From Fimbriimonas ginsengisoli Gsoil 348 (GTDB lineage: Bacteria; Armatimonadota; Fimbriimonadia; Fimbriimonadales; Fimbriimonadaceae), in the NCBI RefSeq assembly GCF_000724625.1, contig NZ_CP007139.1:4278001-4342000 (forward strand): DNA of 64,000 bases. The letters run 5' to 3'. The position numbers were made by a program, and so were the translations under genes. This document shows positions 34,690 to 42,927 of the stretch, in pieces. Position 1 is the first letter of the stretch, and every line of letters starts with the position of its first letter. Under the pieces are notes generated by a model. It ran no database searches. It worked only from the letters and a program-made list of their open reading frames with translations, and was not told the DNA's origin.

Positions 34690-35379
34690 ATGCACGACCA
34701 CAGCGAGGGGCACTTTACCGGAGGAGAAACGGTTCGGGACATCGTCATTGGAATGGCCGATGGCCTCACGGTACCGTTTGCTTTGGCCGCGGGTTTGGCG
34801 GGGGCGATCGCGTCGAGCCGTTTGGTCCTTACTGCGGGAGGAGCGGAAATCGCGGCGGGCTCGATCGCGATGGGTCTCGGCGGGTTTCTTGCCGCTCGTG
34901 GCGACGCCGAGCATTACCGGGCGGAGAGGGCTCGCGAGCAGCGTGAAGTCGTTGAGGTCCCAGACCGAGAGAGGAAGGAAGTAAGCGATCTGCTGGTCGA
35001 ATACGGCCTCGATCCGATCGACGCCGAGAAAGCGGCAATGGCTCTCAGCAAGAACGAAGAGAAGTGGATCGACTTCATGATGCGCTTCGAACTTGGGCTG
35101 GAAGAGCCCGATCCGAGGCGAGCCCTCCGTAGCGGCCTGACGATCGCCGGGGCGTATGTCGTCGGTGGCATCGTCCCGCTGGTTCCTTACTTTTTTATTC
35201 CTCACGCCACTAGCGCTCTGCCTTGGTCGGCGGGCGTTACGATGGCCGCGTTGTTGGTCTTTGGCTTGCTCAAAGGGCGGGCGGCAGGGATCTCGCCGGT
35301 GCAGAGCGCGGTTCAGACGGTGATCGTCGGCGGGCTGGCCGCGGCTGCCGCGTTCGCGCTGGCGCGGGCTTTTTCCTAG
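34690..35379 (+). CDS. VIT1/CCC1-family iron/manganese transporter
   Basis: 229 residues with five membrane segments typical of the family: IVIGMADGLTVPFALAAGLAG, AGSIAMGLGGFLAARGDAEHY (TM2, metal path), then a cytoplasmic helical metal-binding hairpin with Glu (REVVEVPDRERKEV, DLLVEYGL), then GAYVVGGIVPLVPYFF and two C-terminal helices. Members move Fe2+ or Mn2+ out of the cytosol. It starts 17 bp after the oxidoreductase stop. Confidence 0.87.
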   Translation: MHDHSEGHFTGGETVRDIVIGMADGLTVPFALAAGLAGAIASSRLVLTAGGAEIAAGSIAMGLGGFLAARGDAEHYRAERAREQREVVEVPDRERKEVSDLLVEYGLDPIDAEKAAMALSKNEEKWIDFMMRFELGLEEPDPRRALRSGLTIAGAYVVGGIVPLVPYFFIPHATSALPWSAGVTMAALLVFGLLKGRAAGISPVQSAVQTVIVGGLAAAAAFALARAFS

Positions 35380-35399
35380 GTTGGCGGCATACTGAACCT

Positions 35400-35609
35400 A
35401 TGCCCGGTCAACCGATAGATGAAGCGATCGGCGACTTGCTAAAGTCGCTCAACAAGGGGCAGTACTTGCTGCTTTGCTCGGCGATTCAGCAGCTGGGCGG
35501 CGAACTCCGCATCGATCCCGCTGCGTTTTCGAGGATGCTCGTCGCGGAAAATCCGAAGATGAGCGTCAGCGCATCCGACGGCCCGATTGTGCTTCGTCTC
35601 GTTGGGTAA
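35400..35609 (+). CDS. Small hypothetical protein, 69 residues
   Basis: ATG at 35400, 20 bp after the transporter stop. The protein is a soluble helix-rich mini-domain (IDEAIGDLLKSLNKGQYLLL, GELRIDPAAFSRML) with a beta end (DGPIVLRLVG). No family recognised. No clear ribosome site. Confidence 0.5.
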   Translation: MPGQPIDEAIGDLLKSLNKGQYLLLCSAIQQLGGELRIDPAAFSRMLVAENPKMSVSASDGPIVLRLVG

Positions 35610-35709
35610 GTCGGCGACGACCAACGACTGGTCGGACAGCCAGCCTGCTCAAGGAGATTCCGGCCGGGAATCGGCCGGAATTGAGGTCGCCAGGAGTACG
35701 AATCGCAGC

Positions 35710-36066
35710 CTACTGGATCGGTCGGACTTCGATTCCGAAGCCGTACTCCTCTCCGAAAAGAGCGGCGGGGTGGAGGGAGGCGATTTCCACCGCTTCGTCG
35801 ATGTTTTCCGCCTCGACGATGAAGAAGCTGCCGAGCTGCTCCTTAGTTTCGATGAACGGCCCATCGGTGACGCTGGGTTGGCCGCGTCGGGGGCGGATGG
35901 TTTTTGCGAGCCGCGGGCTTTGCAGACCTTCCTCGGCGACGACCTTGCCGGTGGCCCTAAAGGGGACGCATTGAGCGAAGCACTTGCTCAAGACGGCGGA
36001 TTTCTCCGCCTCGGGAACGCGGTCAAAGGTGTCGATGTCGAGGTAACCAAGGCACAAGAATTGCAT
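35710..36066 (-). CDS. YciI/DGPF domain protein
   Basis: 118 residues of the YciI-like dimeric alpha-beta barrel: MQFLCLGYLDIDTFD start, RATGKVV, TDGPFIETKEQLGSFFIVEAENIDEAVEIAS with the DGPF core and a catalytic-looking His in SLHPA. Function in this subfamily is unclear; a paralog lies at 47186-47545. Genes of this type often accompany sigma factors, but none is here. Confidence 0.88.
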   Translation of the reverse strand: MQFLCLGYLDIDTFDRVPEAEKSAVLSKCFAQCVPFRATGKVVAEEGLQSPRLAKTIRPRRGQPSVTDGPFIETKEQLGSFFIVEAENIDEAVEIASLHPAALFGEEYGFGIEVRPIQ

Positions 36067-36407
36067 TTTGTTTCTCCTAATTCTCTGGCTCCCGCAACTC
36101 GATCCCGTCGCGGAGGCCTCGCGTGCGGCCCCGGACCGGGGGCCGCATCCGCTTGTTAGTCGCTGGGCCTACTCAACGATTCGACCTTCGTTCAAAAAAT
36201 CGACGTTTCTCCCGGAGCATCAAGGCCAAGTATTTCCGGACTTCCAGGTCGCATCGACGCGGCCACGCGTATCGGCTCCCTTCAACGCGATGGCGATGCT
36301 CCACGCAACCAACTCGCGCACATCCGGGCGAGCCACTAGGTGGCCAATGGGGTTTCGTCTCGGATACACCGCAACGGACTAAGCCGCCCGGTTTGAACGG
36401 AGGCTAC
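36067..36407. other. Intergenic region, possible gene remnant
   Basis: No intact gene. On the minus strand a short frame reads LVARPDVRELVAWSIAIALK around 36260-36330, with coding-like composition but no start, which may be a relic. A GC palindrome (CGGCCCCGGACCGGGGGCCG, about 36123-36142) follows the YciI promoter side. I see nothing else. Confidence 0.3.
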
Positions 36408-36815
36408 TCAAATCGAATTAGGATCCGCGCCTAGCAGACCGACTTTTATGCCGGCTTGACTTAGCCGCGCCGTCGCCTTGCCGCTGAGCATAAGCAGCGC
36501 GATGAGCGACACGCATGGAATGAACATGAGAATCGTGTACAGAACCGGTGACAGTGCCAGTGCCTTCGCGAGCCTAATGACCGACATGATCATGAATACA
36601 AGCACGGCCAAGATCGCAATTAGAACCAGTATCGCAAGCGACGGCATCTTGGCGGCGGTAACTACACCGTTTAGAATCGCGACACCAATCTGGCCTAGGA
36701 CGCAGAGCAAAATCTGCCTCTGAGAGGCGGCAACCTCCCTGAGAACTTGCCGATCGTTGGCGAGATTCTGTCGCGGATAGTTGCTCGGCTCTGAACCAGG
36801 GGGAGGCGTTTGCAT
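36408..36815 (-). CDS. Small integral membrane protein
   Basis: From the ATG at 36815, 135 residues. A hydrophilic N-terminus (to about 40) is followed by three predicted membrane helices (LLCVLGQIGVAILNGVV, MPSLAILVLIAILAVLVF, LYTILMFIPCVSLIALLML), then ATARLSQAGIKVGLLGAD. The end, xAGIKVGLLGA, recurs in many uncharacterised bacterial membrane proteins. Function unknown. Confidence 0.65.
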   Translation of the reverse strand: MQTPPPGSEPSNYPRQNLANDRQVLREVAASQRQILLCVLGQIGVAILNGVVTAAKMPSLAILVLIAILAVLVFMIMSVIRLAKALALSPVLYTILMFIPCVSLIALLMLSGKATARLSQAGIKVGLLGADPNSI

Positions 36816-36909
36816 CTTGACCCCTATGCTACACCGTTTAGCGAGACCGGGCAATTCCTGGGGCTACGCTTTAACAAACTTGTGCGTCGTAACCAGACGC
36901 TGCCTGTTT

Positions 36910-37275
36910 TCAATGATCTCCGAAAGCTGGGTTAACATTCGTCTGTGGCCAACAAGACCAGAGCTTGTTGTTCCCTCCGTTCCTCGGGTTGCCTGCGAAT
37001 GATCGACAAGGTCGAGCGCTTCTTGAACCCCCATAGATCCGCGTGAGCGTTAGATCCAGCATGGCCAATACGAGCAGACCGACGCATCCGATCCCGCCGA
37101 AGGCAATGGTACGAGCCATCGAGTCATAAAGCCCGACAAGAGCCAGAATGCAGACGATGACGAGGATCACGAGGGAAAGCCCCGACTTTTTAAGAATAAG
37201 GCCAACTTTCGCCTTGGCGTAAGACCCGCGATCGATTGAAAACGAAGAGGTCTTTACGGCGGGTTGGCTAGTCAA
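36910..37275 (-). CDS. Small membrane protein, C-terminus uncertain
   Basis: A TTG start overlaps the stop of the upstream nucleotidyltransferase (37268). About 121 residues; two membrane helices (SGLSLVILVIVCILALVGL and IAFGGIGCVGLLVLAMLDL). The last ~35 residues, rich in Arg, Asn, Cys and Trp, look unlike a membrane protein tail and may follow a frameshift. No family recognised. Confidence 0.45.
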   Translation of the reverse strand: MTSQPAVKTSSFSIDRGSYAKAKVGLILKKSGLSLVILVIVCILALVGLYDSMARTIAFGGIGCVGLLVLAMLDLTLTRIYGGSRSARPCRSFAGNPRNGGNNKLWSCWPQTNVNPAFGDH

Positions 37276-37852
37276 TTTTTACCGCCTGAGAACGAGCCTC
37301 GGCCAACAAGCTGTAAACGCCAAAGAATTCCGCCCACCGGTGTAAGTAGACGTGATCCAGTTGACCTTCCTGTAGTTCCAGCACTTGAACGATGTCGTTC
37401 CATTGTTTGTCACTTACCCGATTTCCAAGGACAAACCACCGCAACTTGGTGAGGACAATGTCCTCGGGCGACGTGAATGGGAAAAGCCTATTTGGTGCCA
37501 ACTCGTACTGCCGGGCGCGCTTAAACAATTCCGTCACATATTCATTTGCTTCGAGAACGAACAGATCGATTTTGAAGGTTTCTTCGAAGTGCAGGATTTG
37601 AAATGACCGAAATTCCTCCCGCGACTCGAGCGCTTCGCGCATTTGCTCTTGCGAGCCCATGAAGTCATTTCGTGTCGCCTCGTGTAGACGGGGGACGTCA
37701 TCGGCATCGATCAGAACAGCTAAGTCCAAGTCGTAGGTTTGCCGAGGCTGGCCCCAAGCGCTGCTTGCAAAACTCCCCCCCACGACAAATTGGATGCTCA
37801 AGCTCTGCAGGAGCTCTAAAAATTCGATAACGAGAGAAGGGGCCGGGATCAC
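37268..37852 (-). CDS. Nucleotidyltransferase (MNT-like)
   Basis: The GTG at 37852 overlaps the previous stop by 4 bp (GTGA), giving 194 residues; the longer frame to 37948 lies inside the upstream gene. FVVGGSFASSAWG (the GGS signature, Gly25-Ser27) and TYDLDLAV (Asp41, Asp43) are the metal- and nucleotide-binding motifs of the pol-beta superfamily, in the arrangement of AbiEii/MNT-like proteins. It may act as a toxin or antitoxin-type nucleotidyltransferase in a coupled operon with the small gene at 37849-38028. Confidence 0.78.
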   Translation of the reverse strand: MIPAPSLVIEFLELLQSLSIQFVVGGSFASSAWGQPRQTYDLDLAVLIDADDVPRLHEATRNDFMGSQEQMREALESREEFRSFQILHFEETFKIDLFVLEANEYVTELFKRARQYELAPNRLFPFTSPEDIVLTKLRWFVLGNRVSDKQWNDIVQVLELQEGQLDHVYLHRWAEFFGVYSLLAEARSQAVKID

Positions 37853-38028
37853 AGGAATCTTATCTGCTTCCGAACGGCTTGCCGAGTCTGATCGGGAAAC
37901 ATTTGGCGGCTTTGATCCACCAGTTCGAAGGTCTTCTGGATCCGCCATTCGGGAGATTTGGCGCGGAGCAGCCTGATGCGCATCTTATGAACCTCGATGT
38001 TTGTGTCGAGCAAGTCCGTTCGCTGCAT
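37849..38028 (-). CDS. Small partner protein of the nucleotidyltransferase
   Basis: From the ATG at 38028, 59 residues: RTDLLDTNIEVHKMRIRLLRAKSPEWRIQ and following. The DLLDT...LLRxxSPxxR pattern recurs in small proteins encoded just upstream of nucleotidyltransferase genes in many bacteria, as I remember the family. The GTGA overlap with the next gene indicates coupled translation in a defined ratio. Too short for a DNA-binding prediction. The upstream part of the frame overlaps tRNA-Leu and is not coding. Confidence 0.68.
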   Translation of the reverse strand: MQRTDLLDTNIEVHKMRIRLLRAKSPEWRIQKTFELVDQSRQMFPDQTRQAVRKQIRFL

Positions 38029-38064
38029 AGGAGGCAGATTACCTATCGTCTCAAAAGAGAAGAG

Positions 38065-38151
<87 letters not shown>

Positions 38152-38216
38152 GGGCGGTTCGAAAGAGTACCCGGAAGGGGTCGATAATTCAAGACTCCAC
38201 GTCGTTATACTGGGGT

Positions 38217-38651
38217 ATGGCTACTGTTGGAACAGATCGCGTCCACGTCGTTCGGAACTCGGATACCTACGAAGGGAAGCAGGGGTTAACCTACTTCACC
38301 GGCATCTCCAAGGAGAGCACGGGATCGAAAGGGGTGTGCCTGCACGCCCTCAACATCCCACCCAGCGGACGAGCGAACGCTCACTACCACGACGGACACG
38401 AGAGCGCCATCTACATGCTGTCGGGGCATGCGGAGCAGCTCTGGGGAGATCAGCTCGAGAATCACGACGAGATCTTCCCCGGCGACTACGTCTACATCCC
38501 GTCCGGCGTTCCGCATGTGGTGATGAACGCGAGCTCCACCGAGCCGATCATGGCCGTGATCGCGCGGACCGACCCAAACGAGCAGGAAAGCGTCGTGCTC
38601 ACCCCCGAGCTAGAAGCCCGCGTTGACGAGTTTCTGAAGAACCGAAAGTAG
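38217..38651 (+). CDS. Cupin domain protein
   Basis: ATG at 38217, 144 residues. A single cupin barrel: PPSGRANAHYHDGHESAIYMLSG (motif 1, with two His and Glu) and GDYVYIPSGVPHVVMNAS (motif 2, with His). The metal-binding set is complete. The start overlaps a longer open frame that reads through the tRNA-Leu antisense strand and is not used. Substrate unknown; a dioxygenase, isomerase or sugar-binding role is possible. Confidence 0.85.
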   Translation: MATVGTDRVHVVRNSDTYEGKQGLTYFTGISKESTGSKGVCLHALNIPPSGRANAHYHDGHESAIYMLSGHAEQLWGDQLENHDEIFPGDYVYIPSGVPHVVMNASSTEPIMAVIARTDPNEQESVVLTPELEARVDEFLKNRK

Positions 38652-38657
38652 TCCGGC

Positions 38658-38757
38658 GGTGGCACGGGCGGCCCGCCCGTGTGTCTCAGGGGCGGCTCGC
38701 CCCTGATAAGAAAGCTTCCCCTTGAAGGTCTTCATCGGCTGGGAGCCGATGCTACGC
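38658..38757. repeat. Palindromic repeats (family C copies)
   Basis: CACGGGCGG-CCCGCCCGTG then GGGGCGG-CTCGCCCC and, after a gap, CATCGGCT-GGG-AGCCGATG (38733-38751). The last unit extends through the final seven codons and the stop of pyrE. Confidence 0.7.
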
Positions 38758-39310
38758 GGGTGCCTGGTTTCGTAACGGGGATCTCTGCGAGCCAGTCGGG
38801 GATGTCGTCTGGGGCGTAGGATTGGGCTTCCACCTTGTAAGCGCCGTACAGTGGAGCCCCGAACTCGACCCCCGGCTGGCTCCGGTCAATCAGGACTCCG
38901 AACCCGACGACCTCGCCCCCTGCCGTCTCGATCGCCTGCCGGCTTTCGAGCAGAGAAGTTCCGGTCGTCAGCACGTCGTCCACGACTAACACTCTCTGCC
39001 CAGGAGGCAAGGTCTTGTTGCGGCGCAACGTCTTCACCCCGTTTTCCGACTCAACGTAGATGGAAGGAAGGCCGAGCTGCCGGGCGACCTCGAACGCGAT
39101 GATGATGCCGCCAGTCGTCGGTCCCGCCACCGCCTCGATGTTTGCGCCGCGATATTGGGCGGCAATCTCCGTGCAAAGCGCGCTCAGGACATGGGGCTGT
39201 TCAAGGATGCGGAACTTCTCGAAATAGATCTCGGAGTGGCGGCCGGAGGTTAGGAGGAAGTGGCCGCGCAAGATGGCGCCCGAGTCTTCGAGAAGCTGTC
39301 CAAGGTCCAT
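38732..39310 (-). CDS. pyrE: Orotate phosphoribosyltransferase
   Basis: 192 residues. GHFLLTSGRHSEIYFEKF near the N-terminus, AGPTTGGIIIAFEVA, and the PRPP-binding signature RVLVVDDVLTTGTSL. It converts orotate and PRPP to OMP in pyrimidine synthesis. The gene ends in an imported palindromic repeat: the last residues VASAPSR and the TGA read through 38732-38755. Last gene of a minus-strand run beginning at ccmE. Confidence 0.95.
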   Translation of the reverse strand: MDLGQLLEDSGAILRGHFLLTSGRHSEIYFEKFRILEQPHVLSALCTEIAAQYRGANIEAVAGPTTGGIIIAFEVARQLGLPSIYVESENGVKTLRRNKTLPPGQRVLVVDDVLTTGTSLLESRQAIETAGGEVVGFGVLIDRSQPGVEFGAPLYGAYKVEAQSYAPDDIPDWLAEIPVTKPGTRVASAPSR

Positions 39311-39322
39311 AAGTTGGATAGT

Positions 39323-39679
39323 TTACGCTTTGAACTGGCAGATGACTTCAATAGCGCCCACGATGTGGCCGTTGAATTCTTCTAGCTCTTCGGCTGGAAC
39401 CCAGAGTTCGCGGTGCCGGGACGCGCCTACAACTTGGACCTCGTACCTGTCCACGAACGGCCTAGCGACTTGGAATCGGGTGACATAGCCGACGTGCCCA
39501 GAAGCCGCGTCCCGGGTGTTCCAGTCGCGGGCGATTTGCTCGGCGTAAGCCTGGTCTAGCACTGGGTAGAAGATCGGCTGGATCGGCAGTCGCGGTGGGA
39601 AGGTCTGAAAGCCGGTCGCCTCGATCAGGTCGAGCTCTGCTTGGCCGACCGGCCGAAACAAGGTAAGGGTCTCCATCAC
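39323..39679 (-). CDS. Hypothetical protein (ADP-ribosylation/crystallin J1-type annotation)
   Basis: 118 residues. TLFRPVGQAELDLI, FPPRLPIQPIFYPVL, AYAEQIARDWNTRDA, YVTRFQV, HRELWVPAEELEEFNGHIVG: all recur in a widespread small family that is often given this name automatically without proven activity. No catalytic residues can be assigned. Overlaps panD by 4 bp and precedes pyrE by 12 bp, so the genes are cotranscribed. Confidence 0.72.
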   Translation of the reverse strand: MMETLTLFRPVGQAELDLIEATGFQTFPPRLPIQPIFYPVLDQAYAEQIARDWNTRDAASGHVGYVTRFQVARPFVDRYEVQVVGASRHRELWVPAEELEEFNGHIVGAIEVICQFKA

Positions 39680-40038
39680 CCGACCACGCTGAACGGGGTC
39701 ATGTCGCGCACGACTCGGTTCTCCTCATCCAGTAACACGATCTTGGGCAGGATCGGCGCATCGGAAAGATCGAACGCGGCGATGATCACCCGGTCGCCGG
39801 TTTGGAAGAAATGCGCGGCGCCGCCGTTCAGGCCAACCACACCCGGAGGACCGGCGAAGGCGTAGGTCTGAATCCGAGATTCGTGGTCCACCGCCCAAAC
39901 GTGCACGAGCTCGCCGTCCTGGATTCCGACCCGATCCATGAGATCCGCTCCGATTTCAATGCTGCCCACATATTCGGGGTTTGCGTAGGTGACTCGGGCG
40001 TGGTGAAGTTTGGCTTTAAGCAACTGCGACAGTCGCAT
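39676..40038 (-). CDS. panD: Aspartate 1-decarboxylase
   Basis: 120 residues. The self-cleavage site is at Gly25-Ser26 (EYVGSIEIG), where Ser becomes the pyruvoyl group. LMDRVGIQDGELVHVWAVDH, GPPGVVGLNGGAAHFFQTGDRVII and LLDEENRVVRD fit the beta-barrel. It supplies beta-alanine for pantothenate. The ATG lies 23 bp inside the 3' end of ccmF, in another frame. Confidence 0.93.
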   Translation of the reverse strand: MRLSQLLKAKLHHARVTYANPEYVGSIEIGADLMDRVGIQDGELVHVWAVDHESRIQTYAFAGPPGVVGLNGGAAHFFQTGDRVIIAAFDLSDAPILPKIVLLDEENRVVRDMTPFSVVG

Positions 40039-42421
40039 CGGGGATACTTGGCTCCTCTATTTCGGTCGGCGTCTCGGTAACGACGTCTTGAATCTTTCTA
40101 CGCCGGCGCAGGAAGGCGGACAGGAAGCCGCCTACAAAAATCATCCCCGCACCCAGCCAAACCAGCCCGGTGAGCGGTTTCGTGAAGATCTCGATCGGAT
40201 ACAGAGCGGTCGAGAAGTACACCTGAAGCGCCACCGACTTATCCTTGGCGTCCATCTGCATCAGCGCCACGCGAAAGTCGCGGGTGGCCAAGGGAAGGTT
40301 TGGACCGTTAGCGACGCTGAATTGCGGGGTGACGTTCGCCACCTTTCCATCCGCGATAAATAAGATGTCGGCGCCGAACACCGCCGAAGGCGTCCCCGGC
40401 TGCCCCGTCATCTTCATCCCGCGGTACGTAATCGTAATATCCTTCTCGGTCTTGGTTTCCCCGGGTTTGAACCAGATCGGCTTTTCCCAAACCGTCACGA
40501 TCGGCGCGCCCATGCTCAGATAGAAATCGTGGGCTGCGTAGCGCCGGATGAACGGCCAGACCATCGGTTTTCCCTCGCCTCCGTCCATCGCCCGCTGAAA
40601 GTACAGCCCAGGCGTGGCGGTAAAGGTTTCGCCGCCGGGGGCGGTGACGGTGAAAGCGATCTTTCCGTCGCGGTCCTCCGGGCTCTTGGCGATACGATCT
40701 TTGTAGGCGACGGTGTAGCCGAACGCTCCGTCCGGGGTTCCGTCCCGTACGAAGAGCGGCTTGGTGTTGGTCTGCTCCAATCCTCGCGAAACGATCAATC
40801 CCGCGAAAAGCACCGCGATGCCGAGGTGGGTAAAGAAGCCGCCGAGGGAGCTCTTGCTCCGCTTCATCGTCTCCACGATCCGCCAGAGGTTGCCCACGAA
40901 CGCGAAGCAGCAGGTCAGGAGCAGAATCGCGACCCAAGGAAGGGTCGCCATCCTCAAGCCGAACGGCATCGTCACGGTTGACGCGGATGCCGCGCGCACG
41001 CCCCACTCCGGGAAGCGCAACGCCAGCAAGATCGCGCCTGTTAAAGCGACTGATGCGCTGAAGACATTGGTGAGGCGGCGCAGGATCTCCCGTCCGCCCA
41101 ACGGGCGCCAGCTTACAAAGGGGGTGACGGCGATGCCGATCATGACCGGGATGAAGAACCAGACCACCACCATGTGGTAGAGCGCTTCTTCCACCGCCGC
41201 CACTTGCCGGTGGCTGAGCGCCATGATCAGCGGCCAGCTCATTCCCATTGCGAGAACGAAGGCGAGCAGGCTTAGAAACAGGATCCCCGTTCCATACAGC
41301 CCTTCGCGTCCGATTCCCGGCTGCGCGGGAATCTCGGCGTTCGCGGCCCGCCCCAGCTTGGCTCCTCGGAATGCGTAAAGGGCAAAGAAGCCGAAGAACA
41401 CCAGAGAAAGGAAGATCTCCAGAATCTTGAGCGCCGACTTGTCCATCTCGGCGAAGGAGTGGACGCTGACGTTCTCCAGGAATCCTGACCGGGTGAGGAA
41501 CGTGCCGTAGACGAAAGCGATGAACGGTATCGCCCCGAGAACCAAGTTCATCCCATGCCAGCGCTTGCGCGAGACCTGAACCATGATCCCATGGACGAAA
41601 GTGACCAGGAAGAGCCAGGGAACGAAGCTGGCGTTCTCCACCGGGTCCCACTTCCAGAATCCGCCCCAGCCCAGCGTCTCGTACGCCCAGAAACCGCCCA
41701 TGCAGATTCCCAGGCCCAGAATCCCGGTGGCGACGAGCGACCATGGCCGCACTCGAGATACCCAGTCCCGAACGTCGCCCGTCACGATCGCCGCCACCGC
41801 GTACGCAAAGAGCACGGTGAGCGCGCCAAACCCCATGAAGATCGTCGGCGGGTGGATCACCACCCAATAGTTCATCAGGGAAGGCGCCAGCCCCTGGCCC
41901 GTGGGCGGAACCACGACCTTACCGTTCGAGATCAACTGCGGAATGATCTTAAAGGGGGTCTCATAGGCAAGAATGCCGCAGAGGGTGCCGAGGAAAGTGG
42001 AATAGACGGTGAGATAGGCAGACCGGTAGTGACCCGTCCCCCTCAGAGCCAAGAGCCCAAAGATGGCCGACGTGGTCGCCCATAGGAGGAAACTTCCTTG
42101 CTGGCCGGACCAAACCCCCGCGATCTTGTATTGGAGCGCGGTATGGACGTCTCCGTGGTTGAAGACGTAGTCGTACTCGAACTGGTTGTTGACGAAGAGG
42201 GAAGTGAGGCAGCCGACCGCTCCAAAGAGAGACACCGCCCCCAGATAGAAGCCGATCGTCGCGAAAACCTTGAATCGGTCAGACCGTGCACTCAGGCCCG
42301 AAAGGATCGCCGATAGGGCGAAGAAAACGAGACCGGCGATGACGAGACCTTTGCCCAGGGGGCCGACGAAGAGCGACCAGGCGGGGGCGGTGGGGAAGCC
42401 GGCGAGAGGGTCTTGGTTCAA
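40016..42421 (-). CDS. ccmF: Cytochrome c-type biogenesis protein CcmF
   Basis: 801 residues, multi-spanning (about 15 helices). AGVWSGQQGSFLLWATT, then WVVIHPPTIFMGF and LGWGGFWKWDPVENASFVPWL (the WWD-type heme-handling domain) and the later WRIVETMKRSKSSLGGFFTHLGIAVLF. CcmF joins apocytochrome c with heme delivered by CcmE at the outer membrane face. It follows ccmE by 9 bp. ccmABCDGH are not in the window. Confidence 0.95.
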   Translation of the reverse strand: MNQDPLAGFPTAPAWSLFVGPLGKGLVIAGLVFFALSAILSGLSARSDRFKVFATIGFYLGAVSLFGAVGCLTSLFVNNQFEYDYVFNHGDVHTALQYKIAGVWSGQQGSFLLWATTSAIFGLLALRGTGHYRSAYLTVYSTFLGTLCGILAYETPFKIIPQLISNGKVVVPPTGQGLAPSLMNYWVVIHPPTIFMGFGALTVLFAYAVAAIVTGDVRDWVSRVRPWSLVATGILGLGICMGGFWAYETLGWGGFWKWDPVENASFVPWLFLVTFVHGIMVQVSRKRWHGMNLVLGAIPFIAFVYGTFLTRSGFLENVSVHSFAEMDKSALKILEIFLSLVFFGFFALYAFRGAKLGRAANAEIPAQPGIGREGLYGTGILFLSLLAFVLAMGMSWPLIMALSHRQVAAVEEALYHMVVVWFFIPVMIGIAVTPFVSWRPLGGREILRRLTNVFSASVALTGAILLALRFPEWGVRAASASTVTMPFGLRMATLPWVAILLLTCCFAFVGNLWRIVETMKRSKSSLGGFFTHLGIAVLFAGLIVSRGLEQTNTKPLFVRDGTPDGAFGYTVAYKDRIAKSPEDRDGKIAFTVTAPGGETFTATPGLYFQRAMDGGEGKPMVWPFIRRYAAHDFYLSMGAPIVTVWEKPIWFKPGETKTEKDITITYRGMKMTGQPGTPSAVFGADILFIADGKVANVTPQFSVANGPNLPLATRDFRVALMQMDAKDKSVALQVYFSTALYPIEIFTKPLTGLVWLGAGMIFVGGFLSAFLRRRRKIQDVVTETPTEIEEPSIPDATVAVA

Positions 42422-42430
42422 AACGAAGCG

Positions 42431-42835
42431 TTACCTACATCTATCGCTGGGCGACGGCGCCCGGACTCTTTTTCCTTCGTACTTGGAAGGGCACTTGAGG
42501 AGCAGCTCTTTGGAGACGAATTCCGATCCTTGCATTCCGCCGATGGCGACGACCTGGGTCGCTTCTCCCATGTTGGCGGGACGCTCACCGAGATGGCGTA
42601 CGGTTACAGTTGCCCCCTCGGGGTCTTTCAGCAAGAAAGTAAGCGAGCCGCCTTGCTTAAAATCGGTGTGGAACGAGTTCTTAACGAGATCGCCCATCAA
42701 GTGGAGCCGGTCTCCGCTGCTGGTTTTTGCCTGCGCGATCGTTACGTACGGACTCGCGCTACGCAGGAAGGCGGCGACCACGCCAGTTATGGCGAGCCCC
42801 GCTACAATGGCCGTAACGATGGGACCTGTCTTCAT
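42431..42835 (-). CDS. ccmE: Cytochrome c maturation heme chaperone CcmE, Cys type
   Basis: 134 residues. One N-terminal membrane anchor (VTAIVAGLAITGVVAAFL), then the OB-fold: RLHLMGDLVKNS, LTFLLKDPEGATVTVRH and GGMQGSEFVSKELLLKC. In the usual HxxxY heme-binding motif the His is replaced by Cys115: CPSKY (115-119). A Cys-type CcmE is known from archaea and some deltaproteobacteria. Co-encoded with ccmF. Confidence 0.92.
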   Translation of the reverse strand: MKTGPIVTAIVAGLAITGVVAAFLRSASPYVTIAQAKTSSGDRLHLMGDLVKNSFHTDFKQGGSLTFLLKDPEGATVTVRHLGERPANMGEATQVVAIGGMQGSEFVSKELLLKCPSKYEGKRVRAPSPSDRCR

Positions 42836-42927
42836 CGTGACTATTCAAAAGGATACCGGACGTTGCGGTTCCTACGTTTGGGAACGCCATAACCGTGTCA
42901 GCCGTTATGGTTGGATCGGATAGACTC

